Part shown: piece after piece, positions 16,301 to 23,710 of the stretch
Layout of the letters: the number at the start of each line of letters is the position of its first letter
How positions within the stretch are numbered: position 1 is the first letter of the stretch
DNA from: Aristaeella lactis
GTDB lineage: Bacteria > Bacillota > Clostridia > Christensenellales > Aristaeellaceae
DNA length: 64,000 bases
Direction: 5' to 3'
Assembly: GCF_018118585.1 (NCBI RefSeq)
Contig: NZ_CP069421.1
Location: forward strand, 1,922,001 to 1,986,000
Program-made: the position numbers and the translations under genes
The notes under the pieces: generated by a model
Database searches by the model: none
Seen by the model: only the letters and a program-made list of their open reading frames with translations
What the model was told of the DNA's origin: nothing

Positions 16301-16829
16301 CTTTCATTCCTTTCTTCATTTTCTTCCGGATCCGGTGCAGCCGGACCCGTACCTGGCCGTCCGTAAGGTTCATTTCCCCGGCAATCTGTTTCGTGGATTT
16401 TCCTTCCAGCGAAAAAGCCGTCAGCAGTTTCCGGTCCGTTTCATCCAGCTCCGCCAGCAGATGGATCCGGTTCAGCCGGTCCCACCGGTTGATGTATTCA
16501 GCCTCGGCGGATGGAACAGGCGGATCCGGAAGATCTCCCGGCAGGCTTGGATATCGCTTCTTCCTTCGCAGTTCATCTATACAGATCCGTTTAACGATCG
16601 TGTACAGATAGGCTGAAAAGGAACGATGCTCGTCAAGATCCTCCCGTACGGCATAGATCCGCGAGAAAGCTTCCTGTACGGCGTCTTCGGCGGCCTGGGG
16701 ATCATGCAGCAGGCTGCAGGCATACGCCTCAGCCCCGGAACGCCAGCGCCTGATCAGCTGTTCAAGCGCCTCCGTGTCACCGGTCTTCAGCGACACGATC
16801 AGTTCCAGATCCCCCGGCATCCGTTTCAC
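16290..16829 (-). CDS. RNA polymerase ECF-type sigma factor
   Basis: A 179-residue group 4 sigma factor. Region 2 lies around DAVQEAFSRIYAVRED and the -10-recognition helix SFSAYLYTIVKRICIDELRR. Region 4 has the helix-turn-helix STKQIAGEMNLTDGQVRVRLHR. Two starts are possible: GTG at 16829 and ATG at 16820; AGGTGA nine bases before the ATG slightly favours 16820. It is followed by an overlapping small membrane-protein gene that may restrain it. Confidence 0.9.
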   Translation of the reverse strand: MKRMPGDLELIVSLKTGDTEALEQLIRRWRSGAEAYACSLLHDPQAAEDAVQEAFSRIYAVREDLDEHRSFSAYLYTIVKRICIDELRRKKRYPSLPGDLPDPPVPSAEAEYINRWDRLNRIHLLAELDETDRKLLTAFSLEGKSTKQIAGEMNLTDGQVRVRLHRIRKKMKKGMKDDA

Positions 16830-16868
16830 CTGCCTTCTGTAATAATTAACGAACGAAAAAGAAAAATG

Positions 16869-17321
16869 TTACAGCTTATACTGCATAAAATTTCCGTTTT
16901 TTTCGAAACCAAAGGCTGTATACAGCAGGACGCCCATATCAGACGCTGTGATCTGCACCGTTCCGCAGCCGTATGCCCGGGCCTCCTCTGTCACCCGCCG
17001 GAGCAGTTCCTTCGCGATTCCCCTGCGGCGGTATGCCGGGGCAGTATACATACTGGACAAAAGGCCGATCCTTCCGGAGGGGCAGCTGAAATACGGCGGT
17101 TTCTCCACAAAGGACATGCCGCTGGTACCGACGATCCGCCCTTCGTCCAGCGCCAGCCAGGAAACAAAAGTCCCGTCCGCCAGGTGCCGGTGATAGTACT
17201 CCGTCAGCGGCTCTGCCAGGTCAACGTCTTCCTTTGCACCTTCCTCCCGAAGCTGCGCGATCCGCATGCGGATAAAAACGTCAAGATCCTCTTCCGTCAG
17301 TTTCCGGTAGGTGATACTCAT
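16869..17321 (-). CDS. GNAT family N-acetyltransferase
   Basis: 150 residues. The acetyl-CoA signature is clear: SSMYTAPAYRRRGIAKELL, with the RxxGxA-type loop, followed by GCGTVQITASDMGVLLYTAFGF. GGAGGG precedes the start. It is the last gene of the 20.6-16.9 kb acetyltransferase run. The substrate is unknown. Confidence 0.87.
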   Translation of the reverse strand: MSITYRKLTEEDLDVFIRMRIAQLREEGAKEDVDLAEPLTEYYHRHLADGTFVSWLALDEGRIVGTSGMSFVEKPPYFSCPSGRIGLLSSMYTAPAYRRRGIAKELLRRVTEEARAYGCGTVQITASDMGVLLYTAFGFEKNGNFMQYKL

Positions 17322-17350
17322 ATCATTCCCTCCGTAATCGTCCGCCGTGT

Positions 17351-17800
17351 TTATTTCAGCACCGGTTTCCAGTCATCCGCCGGATCAAAAAACAGTTCCG
17401 TATATTCCCCGTCCGCCATGATCCGCAGCAGGCAGTCCATCTGCCAGATCCAGTTGGATTTCAGGACCTCATCCCGCTCCAGCCAGAAAACGCGGCCTTC
17501 CTCCGATGAAGTCAGTTCCCCGGAAAACTTGTCGGTTTTGAACAGGAAAACAATATAGCGCGTTCCGTCCTCGTTCACCCATTCCTTGATCCCGCACAGC
17601 TTCGGGTTCTCTATGGTCAGACCGGTTTCTTCCTTCATCTCGCGGATGACGGAATCCACAACCGCCTCATGTTCCTCCACATGGCCGCCCGGGAAAATGA
17701 TCCCGTCAGCTCCCTTGCCCACCTTGTCCTGTACCAGTACCTTTGTGCCGTCCTGGATCATACACAGGTTGGTCAGGATCACCTTTTCAGCACGTTCCAT
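17351..17800 (-). CDS. NUDIX hydrolase
   Basis: A 149-residue NUDIX protein with the box G-x5-E-x7-REMKEETGL fully present (GHVEEHEAVVDSVIREMKEE) and the typical leading strand IIFPGGHVEE. It probably hydrolyses a nucleoside diphosphate derivative; the closest general type is MutT/8-oxo-dGTPase-like. GGAGGG lies upstream of the ATG at 17800. The start lies 14 bases inside the preceding acetyltransferase gene. Confidence 0.9.
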   Translation of the reverse strand: MERAEKVILTNLCMIQDGTKVLVQDKVGKGADGIIFPGGHVEEHEAVVDSVIREMKEETGLTIENPKLCGIKEWVNEDGTRYIVFLFKTDKFSGELTSSEEGRVFWLERDEVLKSNWIWQMDCLLRIMADGEYTELFFDPADDWKPVLK

Positions 17801-18272
17801 TGTCTTTTCCCTCCGTATCCAGGTTAAACCGGTATACCAGCACCTGGCGGAATCCCCTTTCATACATATCATGATCTTCCGGGATGTCCGCGGTTTCCAG
17901 GTACTGCCCGCCTGCCAGCTCGCAGGTCCGCGCCGAGGCGGTATTGCCCGGATCACAGGTAATGATCACATAGTCCATTCCGTGTTTCCGTGCCTGCCGG
18001 AAAAGCAGTCTGCAGGCTTTCGCCGCGTAATGGTGACCCCGGTAGGCTTCATCGATCCCGTAGCCGATGTTCCCGCCGATGTACAGCCTGTCATTGTGGC
18101 CGATCCGCAGGTCGCACTGCCCGATCCGCGTTCCGCCCGCCAGGCAGATGCCGAAGTAATAGGCCGGCACCCAGTTTTTCTCCGGATTCCCTTCGGCGGT
18201 TCTTTCCAGTTGCAGCATGATCTCCCCGTCGCGGAGATCCTCCGTATCGTAAAACATATTATTCTTCAGCAT
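17787..18272 (-). CDS. GNAT family N-acetyltransferase
   Basis: 161 residues. RimJ/RimL-like features are GGNIGYGIDEAYRGHHYAAKA (the acetyl-CoA loop) and the end motif NTASARTCELAGG. Its start overlaps the preceding stop (TAATG), with AAGGAGG upstream. The substrate is unknown. Confidence 0.85.
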   Translation of the reverse strand: MLKNNMFYDTEDLRDGEIMLQLERTAEGNPEKNWVPAYYFGICLAGGTRIGQCDLRIGHNDRLYIGGNIGYGIDEAYRGHHYAAKACRLLFRQARKHGMDYVIITCDPGNTASARTCELAGGQYLETADIPEDHDMYERGFRQVLVYRFNLDTEGKDNGTC

Positions 18273-18652
18273 TATATCATCTTTCCTCCTTCAACACGCA
18301 CCGCAATCTGCCAGTCATCCTCATAAATGATCGTTCCGACCGCGTTGGTGTAAACAATGTCATACGGACGGGCGTATTTGTCCAGCATACGGACTGCCGG
18401 TTCAATCATCTTCAGCATCTCCCCGGTTGTTCCGGTCTTGAAGAAGGTGATCACCTTCTCCTGCTTTTTGCACTGTTCCGGTTCCGGAAGGTTTTCCCTG
18501 AACCATTTATCTATTGCCCTGAAAGTTTTCTCATCCTCCGGTTCCATCATGCCGTCCATGATCAGCCGCCAGCACATGCCAAAGATCCCCTTGGGATATT
18601 TCGTGATCCAGGAGTCTTCCCTGCCCTGGATCCTCATATACCTGCATTCCAT
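18272..18652 (-). CDS. Uncharacterised protein of the acetyltransferase operon
   Basis: 126 residues, soluble, starting MECRYMRIQGREDSW. I do not recognise the family. GGAGG lies upstream of the start, the gene overlaps the next acetyltransferase (TAATG), and its own start touches the stop of the previous one, so it is a genuine operon member. Confidence 0.7.
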   Translation of the reverse strand: MECRYMRIQGREDSWITKYPKGIFGMCWRLIMDGMMEPEDEKTFRAIDKWFRENLPEPEQCKKQEKVITFFKTGTTGEMLKMIEPAVRMLDKYARPYDIVYTNAVGTIIYEDDWQIAVRVEGGKMI

Positions 18653-19476
18653 CAGCCTTCCTCCGTTCCTGTCTGATTATTTGCCGCAGCCAGCGTGCAC
18701 AGCCTTCCGCGCAGTATATAACCGATCTTTTCATAGCAGGCATTCGACGCCGCGTAATTGGCATCGGTATACAGCATCGGCGTATATCCCTTATCCTTCA
18801 GCCGTTTTGTCACCAGGTAAACCAGCTGCTGGGCATAGTGCCTTCTCCTGTATTCCGGAAGAGTAAACACAGGTCCAAGGCAGGCAAAGCACTGATTGAC
18901 TTTGTAGGAACAGCAGGCAGTGGTTTTCCCGTTTTCGTCCTTCCAGAAAAAAAGTTCACTTTCCGTAATGCTGGCCCTGGCTTTTTCCAGGCTGCGTTCA
19001 CTTCCCAGAGGTTCTTCCCCGATATCCTCAGTAAACTGGGAATAGAGTCCGGCAGCTTCTTCCGCGTCTTCCGGCGTGCATTTATACATTTCTCCGTCAG
19101 CAGGCTGTCCGGGGGCGATGGGCTCAGGACAGTCATAGGCATACATCTGCATATAGTACCCGGTGTCCACACCTTTCTCCCGCGCCTTTTTCATGAAATA
19201 CTCCGCCAGTTCATATTTCATGTTGATCCGGTATCCTTCCTCCAGCGGCCTGCAGGATTCGGCCAGTTTCCAGGCTTCTTCCTTCTCCTCTTCCATCATG
19301 CCGTCCGGCGTCCAGATCCATACGGGATATTGTTTTTCCGAATGGCACAGGATCAGCTTCCGATGGTCAGCCCTGACCAGTTCACATTTCCCCCTCAGGA
19401 TCCTGTCCAGCACCGCAAAGGTGTACGGATCCTGCGCCAGCAGTTCAAAATCCTTCTCATTCACAAACGAATCCAT
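18652..19476 (-). CDS. GNAT family N-acetyltransferase with N-terminal extension
   Basis: 274 residues from the ATG at 19476 (GGAGG seven bases upstream). The N-terminal 150 residues form an extension with a WIWTPDGMMEEEKEEAWKL segment. The C-terminal half is a GNAT domain: GPVFTLPEYRRRHYAQQL, then YTDANYAASNACYEKIGY. The two-part build resembles tandem-GNAT proteins whose first domain has lost its signature. The substrate is unknown. Confidence 0.82.
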   Translation of the reverse strand: MDSFVNEKDFELLAQDPYTFAVLDRILRGKCELVRADHRKLILCHSEKQYPVWIWTPDGMMEEEKEEAWKLAESCRPLEEGYRINMKYELAEYFMKKAREKGVDTGYYMQMYAYDCPEPIAPGQPADGEMYKCTPEDAEEAAGLYSQFTEDIGEEPLGSERSLEKARASITESELFFWKDENGKTTACCSYKVNQCFACLGPVFTLPEYRRRHYAQQLVYLVTKRLKDKGYTPMLYTDANYAASNACYEKIGYILRGRLCTLAAANNQTGTEEG

Positions 19477-19489
19477 TTTGCCATCCTCC

Positions 19490-20023
19490 TCACCTGTCCA
19501 GGTTAATCCAGTACCGTTCCAGCCAGATTCTTTCATCTGGTTCATACACGGTTGATTCATACACACCGCCATTATTCAGGATCGTCCTTTTGCTTCCTTC
19601 GTTGCCCTTGATGCAGGTAATCAGCACCCGCTTCAGGCCCAGTTCCCTGCACAGTGGCAGCGCCGCCTTCAGCATGCCCGTGGCATAGCCCTTCCGGCGC
19701 TCGCCCGGCACAACGGAATAGCCGATGTTCCCGCCGTACTTTTCCAGGTATTCATTGAACTGCGGCCGGAGGCTGAACATACCGACAATCTTTTCATCCT
19801 CTTCCCGAATATACAGATACTGCCGGCTCAGCGTTCTGCCCGGGGTAAGCAGTTCCGGAGTTCTGCGGATCTCCAGGTGATCCAGCCAGTCCTGCGTCTT
19901 TTCATATTGCCGCAGGGAATTGGTTCCGTCCATGGATCCGCCGTATTCCAGGAACTCCTTCCGGTACGCCTGGATCTGCGCGTCATATTCCATGGAAGGC
20001 TCTGCCAGTTTCATACCGTTCAT
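19490..20023 (-). CDS. GNAT family N-acetyltransferase
   Basis: 177 residues. The acetyl-CoA loop is in IGYSVVPGERRKGYATGML and motif B in ITCIKGNEGSKRTILNNGG. It is linked by ATGA to the nitroreductase upstream and followed 13 bases later by the next acetyltransferase. The substrate is unknown. Confidence 0.86.
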   Translation of the reverse strand: MNGMKLAEPSMEYDAQIQAYRKEFLEYGGSMDGTNSLRQYEKTQDWLDHLEIRRTPELLTPGRTLSRQYLYIREEDEKIVGMFSLRPQFNEYLEKYGGNIGYSVVPGERRKGYATGMLKAALPLCRELGLKRVLITCIKGNEGSKRTILNNGGVYESTVYEPDERIWLERYWINLDR

Positions 20024-20580
20024 TCCTTCCCATCCTCTGTTTCTTTTCCGAATCCGTTGAACCAGGCCCGCTCCGCGAAGGGCTTCTTCTTCGGCGCATT
20101 CGGCGCGGATTCCATCTTTCCCACCGGCAGGATGCAGACCAGTTCATATCCTTCCGGCACGTTCAGGATCTCCGCGATCCGGTCGCAGATCCTGTCCTCA
20201 TCGGTAATATGTCCTTCAAACCAGCAGCTTCCGTATCCCAGGGAGGAAATCGCCAGCAGCATATTCTCAATAGCCGCGGAATAGTCCTGGGTGGCAAAGC
20301 ACCGGTCCCGGAAGGCGTTGATTCGCTGGCTCAGTACGCAGATCATGGCCGGCGCCGTCTCGCATACAGGCGGGTCAATCACCGCGTTGATCTGCTTCAG
20401 GATCTCCGGATCATCCACCGCGATCAGGCTGACAGTCTGCTTGTTGCAGCCGGAAGGTGCAGCCAGTCCCGTTTCCAGGATCGTCTTCAGGTCCTCCCGC
20501 GGTACCCTGTCCGGTTTGTATTGGCCGCGGTAGCTCCGACGGTTCATGATCAGGGCTATCATTGGATTGGTTCTGTTCAT
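20020..20580 (-). CDS. Nitroreductase family protein
   Basis: 186 residues. FMN-binding features are IMNRRSYRGQYKPD at the start, AAPSGCNKQTVSL, and the later GSCWFEGHI and ELVCILPVG segments. It is the first gene of the acetyltransferase/NUDIX operon, with GGAGG upstream. It differs from the nitroreductase at 14882. The probable role is flavin-dependent reduction of quinones or nitro compounds. Confidence 0.87.
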   Translation of the reverse strand: MNRTNPMIALIMNRRSYRGQYKPDRVPREDLKTILETGLAAPSGCNKQTVSLIAVDDPEILKQINAVIDPPVCETAPAMICVLSQRINAFRDRCFATQDYSAAIENMLLAISSLGYGSCWFEGHITDEDRICDRIAEILNVPEGYELVCILPVGKMESAPNAPKKKPFAERAWFNGFGKETEDGKE

Positions 20581-20619
20581 CTGAATCCTCCGTCATTTTT
20601 GTGTAGTTGTTCACGTATG

Positions 20620-20653
20620 AAAAAAGCCGCTTATCCGTCAGGGATAAGCGGCT
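20620..20653 (-). terminator. Terminator downstream of two small open reading frames
   Basis: AGCCGCTTATCC pairs with GGATAAGCGGCT around a GTCAG-type loop, and TTTTTT follows on the minus strand. It lies upstream of the nitroreductase gene, so it must end a separate minus-strand transcript that covers 20677-20876. Confidence 0.8.
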
Positions 20654-20676
20654 GGTTTATCTATGTATATGCCAGG

Positions 20677-20784
20677 CTATTCTTCCCTGATCGGTACAGA
20701 ATGATATGCGGAATGAGAGCGGACATGCTTTTCTGCGTTCGCGGCAATAATGGATCCTGCGGATACGGTTTTGTTCAGTCGCAT
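20677..20784 (-). CDS. Candidate 35-residue peptide
   Basis: A short frame starting MRLNKTVSAGSII with a strong AGGAAGGAG ribosome binding site nine bases before the ATG. The stop lies 24 bases before the terminator. The peptide is basic and His/Ser-rich in its second half, with no signal peptide. No family is recognised; it could be a small protein or a regulatory leader. Confidence 0.45.
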   Translation of the reverse strand: MRLNKTVSAGSIIAANAEKHVRSHSAYHSVPIREE

Positions 20785-20819
20785 GATACGGCGCTCCTTC
20801 CTGTGAAATATTGGGATGA

Positions 20820-20876
20820 CTATACAACGGCGGCATAATGCCTGTCAAGGCTGATTTTCACATTCCCGTTTTTCAT
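20820..20876 (-). CDS. Candidate 18-residue peptide upstream of the 35-residue one
   Basis: Starts MKNGNVKISLDRHYAAVV behind a weaker AGAGAG purine tract and ends 35 bases before the next small frame. It may be a leader peptide. Support is limited to position and purine spacing. Confidence 0.3.
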   Translation of the reverse strand: MKNGNVKISLDRHYAAVV

Positions 20877-21050
20877 CCGTCTCTCTTTTCTGTCCAAAGT
20901 GATTGTTATGTTTTTGTTAAATTTTTCGTTTCTTGTTAACTCGTCTGTTAGCCTTTGTGAGCTGAAGTGCAGGTTTTTGTAAAGGCAATATTCTGTTAAG
21001 TTTATAAAGTTCATTTCTCTCAAACACTTATATATCAACGTTTTGGCGTA

Positions 21051-21108
21051 TTGACAAGCTTGCAATAATTGATTAATATATGATCAAATAAGGTTTACAT
21101 GTTAACCT
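21051..21108 (+). promoter_or_regulatory. Sigma-A promoter and LacI-type operator of the sugar ABC transporter
   Basis: TTGACA (21051-21056), 17 bases, TAATAT (21074-21079): a near-consensus promoter. Just downstream, over the expected start point, is an 18-base near-palindrome at 21091-21108 (AGGTTTACA then TGTTAACCT, one mismatch). The half-site GGTTAACA recurs at the epimerase promoter. The LacI protein at 25869 is the obvious candidate repressor. The flanking region 20881-21050 is AT-rich and otherwise unassigned. Confidence 0.7.
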
Positions 21109-21136
21109 AACGAAATTCATTCAGGAGGAAATCTCA

Positions 21137-21200
21137 CCGGTTCTGAAACCGGGAGAAAAGAACAGGCTCCGCGGTACGGAGCGGCGGCAGCTGAAGCTGC
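21137..21200 (+). other. Leader with three consecutive short hairpins
   Basis: The 5' leader of the binding-protein gene holds three perfect small stems in a row: CCGGTT/AACCGG, GCTCCG/CGGAGC and GCAGCT/AGCTGC. No T-run follows, so they are not terminators. They may stabilise the mRNA or take part in an unknown leader control. No riboswitch class was recognised. Confidence 0.5.
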
Positions 21201-21264
21201 GAAACACGTTTATATGGGCCGAAGCGCTCATAAAATATCCATCATTTTAAAGGAGGAAACCCTA

Positions 21265-22599
21265 ATGAAGAAGATCCTGTCTCTGGTTCTGGCCCTGTGC
21301 CTGCTGCTCGGCCTGGCCTCTTTCGCTTCCGCGGAAGAAACCCTGCCCACCTTTGATCAGATCGTCCTGGGCGAGAACGCCGATCTGACCGCGAAAATCC
21401 ACTTTGCCTATCACCGGACCGACATTCCGGACAAACTGAACGGTTATGTGGAAGAGTTCCGCAAGATCTACCCCAACGTGGAGATCGAGTACGAACTGAT
21501 CACCGACTATGCCGAGAACGCCCTGCTGCGCGTTGACAACACCGACTGGACCATCATGGGCATCCCCACTGTCCAGAAGGACGAACTCTCCAAGTACTTC
21601 GTGCCGCTGGGCTCCCTGGAAGTGCTGGACGGCCTGTATAACTTCATGAGCACCCAGTCCTTCGAAGGCATCTGCTACGGCGTTCCTTCCACCGGCAATG
21701 CCAACGGCGTCCTGTACAACAAGCGGATCTTCGCGGAAGCCGGCGTGACCGAGCTGCCCAAGACCCCCGATGAGTTCATCGCCGCCCTGAAGGCCGTCAA
21801 GGAAAAGACCGACGCCATCCCGCTGTACACCAACTACGCTGCCGGCTGGACCATGGGTGCCTGGGACGCCTACATCGGCGTGGCCGCCACCGGCAATCCT
21901 GACTACATGAACCGCGTTCTGGCCCATACCAAGGATCCCTTCGCGGACCAGGGCAACGGCACCGGCCCCTACGCCGTCTACAAGATTCTGTACGACGCCA
22001 CGGCGGAAGGCCTGATCGAAGACGACTACACCACCACCGACTGGGAAGGCTGCAAGCCGATGCTGAACAACGGCCAGATTGCCACCATGGTCCTGGGCTC
22101 CTGGGCCTTCACCCAGATGCGTGACGCCGAAGGCGGCGAGCATCCGGAAGATGTTGGCTACATGGCGTTCCCCGTTTCCATCGACGGAAAGCAGTATGCT
22201 CCTGCCGGCGGCGACTACAACTTCGGCATCAACGCCAAGGCTTCCTATGAAGAGAAGCTGGCTTCCCTGTACTACCTGAAGTGGCTGACCCATGAAAGCG
22301 GCTTCGCCTACAGCGAAGGCGGCGTCCCGATCGACAAGAACGGTGAATATCCGGACCTGTACGCTGCTTTCGATGGCATCGACATGCTGTCCGACACCGA
22401 CGCTGTGGCCGGCGAGGAAACCCTGCTGAGCGAAATGAACGCCGAGTCCGAACTGAACTTCAACAACGGCGGCAACACCAAGGTGCAGGAAATCATCGAG
22501 CATGCCTTCAACCACGACAAATCCTTCGACGACATCATGGCTGACTGGAACGCCGCCTGGAGCGACGCGCAGGCTGCCCTGAACGTGGAAGTCAAATAA
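21265..22599 (+). CDS. Extracellular sugar-binding protein of a CUT1 ABC transporter
   Basis: 444 residues, family 1 solute-binding protein. A signal peptide (MKKILSLVLALCLLLG) ends at an AxA site (FASA before EE). There is no lipobox cysteine, which is unusual for a Gram-positive binding protein. Characteristic segments include GVPSTGNANGVLYNKRIFAEAG (in two parts) and the late NDG-free FNNGGNTKVQEII region. AAAGGAGG precedes the start. It is first in the operon with two permeases, and its context points to manno-oligosaccharides as ligand. Codon usage is highly biased, suggesting strong expression. Confidence 0.9.
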   Translation: MKKILSLVLALCLLLGLASFASAEETLPTFDQIVLGENADLTAKIHFAYHRTDIPDKLNGYVEEFRKIYPNVEIEYELITDYAENALLRVDNTDWTIMGIPTVQKDELSKYFVPLGSLEVLDGLYNFMSTQSFEGICYGVPSTGNANGVLYNKRIFAEAGVTELPKTPDEFIAALKAVKEKTDAIPLYTNYAAGWTMGAWDAYIGVAATGNPDYMNRVLAHTKDPFADQGNGTGPYAVYKILYDATAEGLIEDDYTTTDWEGCKPMLNNGQIATMVLGSWAFTQMRDAEGGEHPEDVGYMAFPVSIDGKQYAPAGGDYNFGINAKASYEEKLASLYYLKWLTHESGFAYSEGGVPIDKNGEYPDLYAAFDGIDMLSDTDAVAGEETLLSEMNAESELNFNNGGNTKVQEIIEHAFNHDKSFDDIMADWNAAWSDAQAALNVEVK

Positions 22600-22654
22600 T
22601 CTTTCACTTCCATAACGAGTATCATCCGATCCGCATCGGATGTCTCCTCCACCG

Positions 22655-22688
22655 GGCGGGCCCGGGAAAGCACTCCCCCGGGCCCGCC
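22655..22688 (+). terminator. Strong intercistronic hairpin after the binding-protein gene
   Basis: A 12-pair perfect stem GGCGGGCCCGGG / CCCGGGCCCGCC with a ten-base loop, then TTCTTCTTTC. A second small stem (CATCCGAT/ATCGGATG) lies at 22623-22642. Partial termination or 3' protection would keep the binding protein in excess over the permeases. Confidence 0.7.
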
Positions 22689-22729
22689 TTCTTCTTTCAA
22701 CCGTGCAACACCAGGGAGGTGTGTTCCCA

Positions 22730-23692
22730 GTGAGTATCATCGGTACAGTTCAGCCGAATCTGCGCAGAAGGAAAATCAACACCCAGAAGATGCTGGTGAT
22801 CTTCCTGTTTGCCGTGGTTCCGCTGTTTCTGCTGATCCTGTTCACTTATGTTCCCTTCGTGAAGATGATCCAGTTCAGCTTCCACAACATGAGCTATACA
22901 AAAGACAAGGGCTTTGTCGGCTTTGACAATTACCTGCGTATTTTTACCAAGCCCGAGTATGTGGATGCCATGCTGCTGAGCCTGTATTACATGGCCGGTG
23001 CGGTGGTACAGCTGGCCCTGGCCCTTTTCTTTGCGTCCGTCCTCAGCCTGGAACGTCTCCGGGGATCAGGGATCTATAAGGCGATCCTGTTCTTCCCCTT
23101 CCTGGTCAACGGTATCGCCATCGGCTACATCTTCAAGTATTTCTACACTCATGGTTTTGTCCTGGACACCGTCCTGCAGACGCTCGGTTTCCCGCTGGAA
23201 CGCCTTCCCTACTGGCTGCGGGATCAGAGCGTCAACAACTGGTCCCTGGTCTTCACCTCCGTCTGGAAATACTGCGGCCAGAACATGGTGCTGTTCATCG
23301 GCGCCATCGCATCCATTGACCCCACCCTTTATGAAGCGGCAACCATCGACGGCGCAAACCGCTGGCAGCAGTTCAAGGCCATCATCCTGCCGGGAATCAA
23401 AACCGTCTTCATGCTGAATCTGATCCTTTCCATTACCGGCTCTCTCTCCGCCTTTGAACCGGCTTACGTGGTCGGCAGCATGGGAGCCAACGGCACCGCC
23501 ACCTTCTTCATCAAGATCCACCAGATGGCGCATGTTTCCCAGAAGGTCGGTCAGGCCTGTGCCATGGCCATGGTGCTCATGGCGCTGATTCTGCTGTTTA
23601 CCGTGCTGCAGCGCCTGTTCTTCCGCTATGTGATGAAGGATTCCGAAAGCACCTTCAACGCCAGGGCCAACAAGGCCAAGGCGTTGTGGTAA
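22730..23692 (+). CDS. Sugar ABC transporter permease (MalF-like)
   Basis: 320 residues with six transmembrane helices. The EAA loop reads YEAATIDGANRWQQFKAIILP, the site of contact with the ATPase. The start is a GTG at 22730, chosen because GGGAGGTG lies eight bases before it; no ATG fits. It pairs with the permease at 23711. No ATP-binding subunit is encoded here, so a shared MsmK-type ATPase elsewhere is expected. Confidence 0.9.
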   Translation: MSIIGTVQPNLRRRKINTQKMLVIFLFAVVPLFLLILFTYVPFVKMIQFSFHNMSYTKDKGFVGFDNYLRIFTKPEYVDAMLLSLYYMAGAVVQLALALFFASVLSLERLRGSGIYKAILFFPFLVNGIAIGYIFKYFYTHGFVLDTVLQTLGFPLERLPYWLRDQSVNNWSLVFTSVWKYCGQNMVLFIGAIASIDPTLYEAATIDGANRWQQFKAIILPGIKTVFMLNLILSITGSLSAFEPAYVVGSMGANGTATFFIKIHQMAHVSQKVGQACAMAMVLMALILLFTVLQRLFFRYVMKDSESTFNARANKAKALW

Positions 23693-23710
23693 AGAAGGGA
23701 GGCTGCGCAA

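Noticed and set aside
21110-21264. Riboswitch in the transporter leader
   Set aside because: The three stems are simple and separate; no conserved core of a class I recognise is visible.
22640-22729. An upstream start for the first sugar permease
   Set aside because: It would translate through a 12-pair GC hairpin and lacks a ribosome binding site; the GTG at 22730 has GGGAGGTG.
21262-22740. A 492-codon minus-strand frame opposite the binding-protein gene
   Set aside because: It lies antisense to a gene with a clear signal peptide and family match; the composition (Val/Gly/His-rich) is typical of a shadow frame.
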